The notes beneath the pieces are model-generated. The model saw only the letters and a program-made list of their open reading frames with translations, had not been told where the DNA came from and did not search any database. DNA of 64,000 nt from assembly GCA_013397865.1 (NCBI GenBank), contig VZTI01005197.1:444948-508947 (forward strand), given 5' to 3'. Position 1 is the first letter of the stretch. Each line of letters opens with the position of its first letter. A program made the position numbers and the translations under genes. This stretch comes from Struthidea cinerea. Its lineage: Eukaryota > Chordata > Aves > Passeriformes > Corcoracidae. Positions 62,191 to 64,000 of this stretch are shown piece after piece.

Positions 62191-64000
62191 CACTGCTCTG
62201 TCCTTGGACTAAGAGAACCTGCACACCCTATATTTCAAACTGATACTTTACTAATCCAGACTTCATCTGATTGTAGTACTATCAGATGCTCCATTTCACA
62301 CAATCTCTTATACCAGAGGATTCAAAATCAAATCTAAAGTCATTATATACAAACGATACCAAGAAACTCAATTTTAACCTGATGAAAGTAATAGCTGAAA
62401 ACAGGAGCCATCCAGTCTGATGTGTCTCAATCTCAGAAAATGCATGAAATAATCAGAAATCCACCCTTAGGTCTGCTGCTACATTAACTTAATCAAAGAA
62501 GGATACAGATATCTCCGGTACTGACAAGACCTAAGAGCACTGAAACCCAAGACTGCAGAATTAAAAAGTAAACAATAATTCATGAAATTAATAAAAATGA
62601 AAGTGCTGAATGCAGAAAGAACAAGGCTATGAGTACATAGAATGATAAGCAGCATTTAAAAGAGAAAAGTTAAAGCCTTTGTTATCACAGCATGAAACAA
62701 GGGCAGCACAATATTGCTCATGCAATGATATGTTCCCAAATATTTTCAAGATGTTTTAAAATAATCTTAGCAAACAATGAAACACAAAGTACCTGTATAT
62801 TGTAAGTTGTGATCAACTGGCAAATTATAAAATATTATTTTTAATAGCTTTGTTTTGGTTTAAAGAAAAATCTAGTAACCACTAATTTTGGAAAATATTA
62901 CTTGGTTAATTTAAAGTCATTCAACTTTCTCTTAGTTTTTTCATGCTGCATATTTCCCACTCATCCTTCTCTAGTTTTGCTATTAAACTAATATCAAACT
63001 GGTCTTTCTAACAATTTGTGTATTTTGTAAGACTGATAAACCCCATTTCAGAGCTTGCATAACCAAAAGCCTAGGAATAACTTCTGCTGTGGAGTACATT
63101 ATCATTTCCACATCCTTTAGCTCTGACTCTCTGAAAGTCACATCAAAATATCTTCAGTTAAAGGCTTCAGAATATGACTTTCACAATTACAAATAATGCC
63201 GCTTATTACACACAAAGTGCTTATTAAACACAAATTGTTACCATATTCAGGTGTTCCTATTTTCCTTTCCATGCCTGACCTCCTAAATTAATCACCTTCC
63301 TTACAAGTTCCACATAAACTATATTGGTTGTTGGTCACCTCCAGTAAGGGGTCAAATGTATGCCCTTTCTTTGTTTCCTTTGATAGCTTTTTGTGTGATC
63401 TTTAAATAGCACTGACCTATCAAGAAAGTGTCTCAGTCTCGGTGGCAGCAGTGCTTCTAATTTGTCAACATAAAAAAAAGCAGCTCTTTGTCCTTATAAA
63501 ACAAAAGGGCTGTTTCTGGATAAACCTATTCATTAGAACAGTTTTGAACTTCAATCAGTTTTACAGCATTCTCCGATTCCCTTGAATCTTACATAAATAA
63601 TGGTGGGGCCAGTCTCTAACTCACATTTCAATTAAAAATATACTTCTTAGCTGAAGAAAAGTATACTTCTAAACCTGCAGCAAAGTTAGGAATATTTTTG
63701 ATTGGATTACAGTTCATTATTTTCACAATATTTGGAGCTTTACAAAAATACCATTTGTCAGACTCCATACTGATCTAATTTGTGGCCTGAAGAAATAAGG
63801 TAATTGAGGTGCTACTCCTTCAGTATTGTTGGACTTCTTGTCAGTAAAGCCATATTCTTATTTTCCTCATCAAAAAGAGTATAATAGATTTGCTTTAAAA
63901 TTGTTCAGTGGTTCACTTGGTTTTGCAAAAAAAAAAAAAAAAAAGAAAAAATCAGAACTTAATGAAGTAGACACTGTGCAAGTTATGTAGAGTTAATCAA
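62191..64000. other. AT-rich unique DNA, no gene recognised
   Basis: Nothing beyond a poly-A tract (63929-63946, then GAAAAAA) is recognised up to the window end. Confidence 0.5.

Noticed and set aside
1..64000. CRISPR arrays, bacterial operons, insertion sequences, phage genes
   Set aside because: No spaced identical repeats, no dense coding, no Shine-Dalgarno-led genes; repeats are avian retroelements.

Overview
The window looks like AT-rich, gene-poor nuclear DNA from a bird, most likely an oscine songbird. Three things point to this. A 5'-truncated CR1 LINE lies at about 507-1416, and more CR1 3' ends lie at about 15.54-15.89 kb; CR1 is the main interspersed repeat of birds. Two LTRs (46395-47411 and 56267-56853) match, from memory, long ERVL-type LTRs common in avian genomes. 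A tRNA-Ile-headed SINE with a CR1-like tail (about 36741-36903) matches the layout of TguSINE1, which I know from zebra finch and other oscines. No searches could be run, so species and family names rest on recognition.

I found no protein-coding exon I would defend. Open frames are short and scattered. The longest repeat-free ones (about 100-123 codons) carry no recognisable domain, and those in low-complexity or repeat DNA are by-products of composition. I saw no tRNA, rRNA or other structural RNA gene. The window is best read as intergenic DNA or the inside of a very long intron.

Layout: 0.5-1.4 kb, CR1 on the minus strand with a broken ORF2 C-terminus. 8.15-8.67 kb, a cluster of fossil repeats (old CR1-like LINE end and a MIR-like tRNA SINE). 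About 10.0 kb, an RFX X-box-like inverted repeat. 14.2-14.83 kb, a minus-strand ERV LTR with adjacent internal-like sequence. 15.5-15.9 kb, two CR1 tails. 25.7-25.9, 39.35-39.48, 47.84-47.95 and 56.86-56.93 kb, A/C-rich low-complexity tracts. 35.8-36.24 kb, a GC-rich LTR-like block on the minus strand. 36.74-36.90 kb, the TguSINE1-like SINE. 42.26-42.48 kb, a 109-bp direct duplication around a single N. 46.4-47.4 kb, an ERVL solo LTR containing a 115-N gap. 53.04-53.09 kb, a compound TAG/TAA microsatellite. 56.27-56.85 kb, a second ERVL-type solo LTR. 60.79 kb, a second X-box-like site. 62.08-62.19 kb, a MIR-like fragment.

There is no operon or gene set here to interpret together. The biology is retroelement history, possible long-range regulatory sites in unique AT-rich DNA, and two assembly trouble spots.
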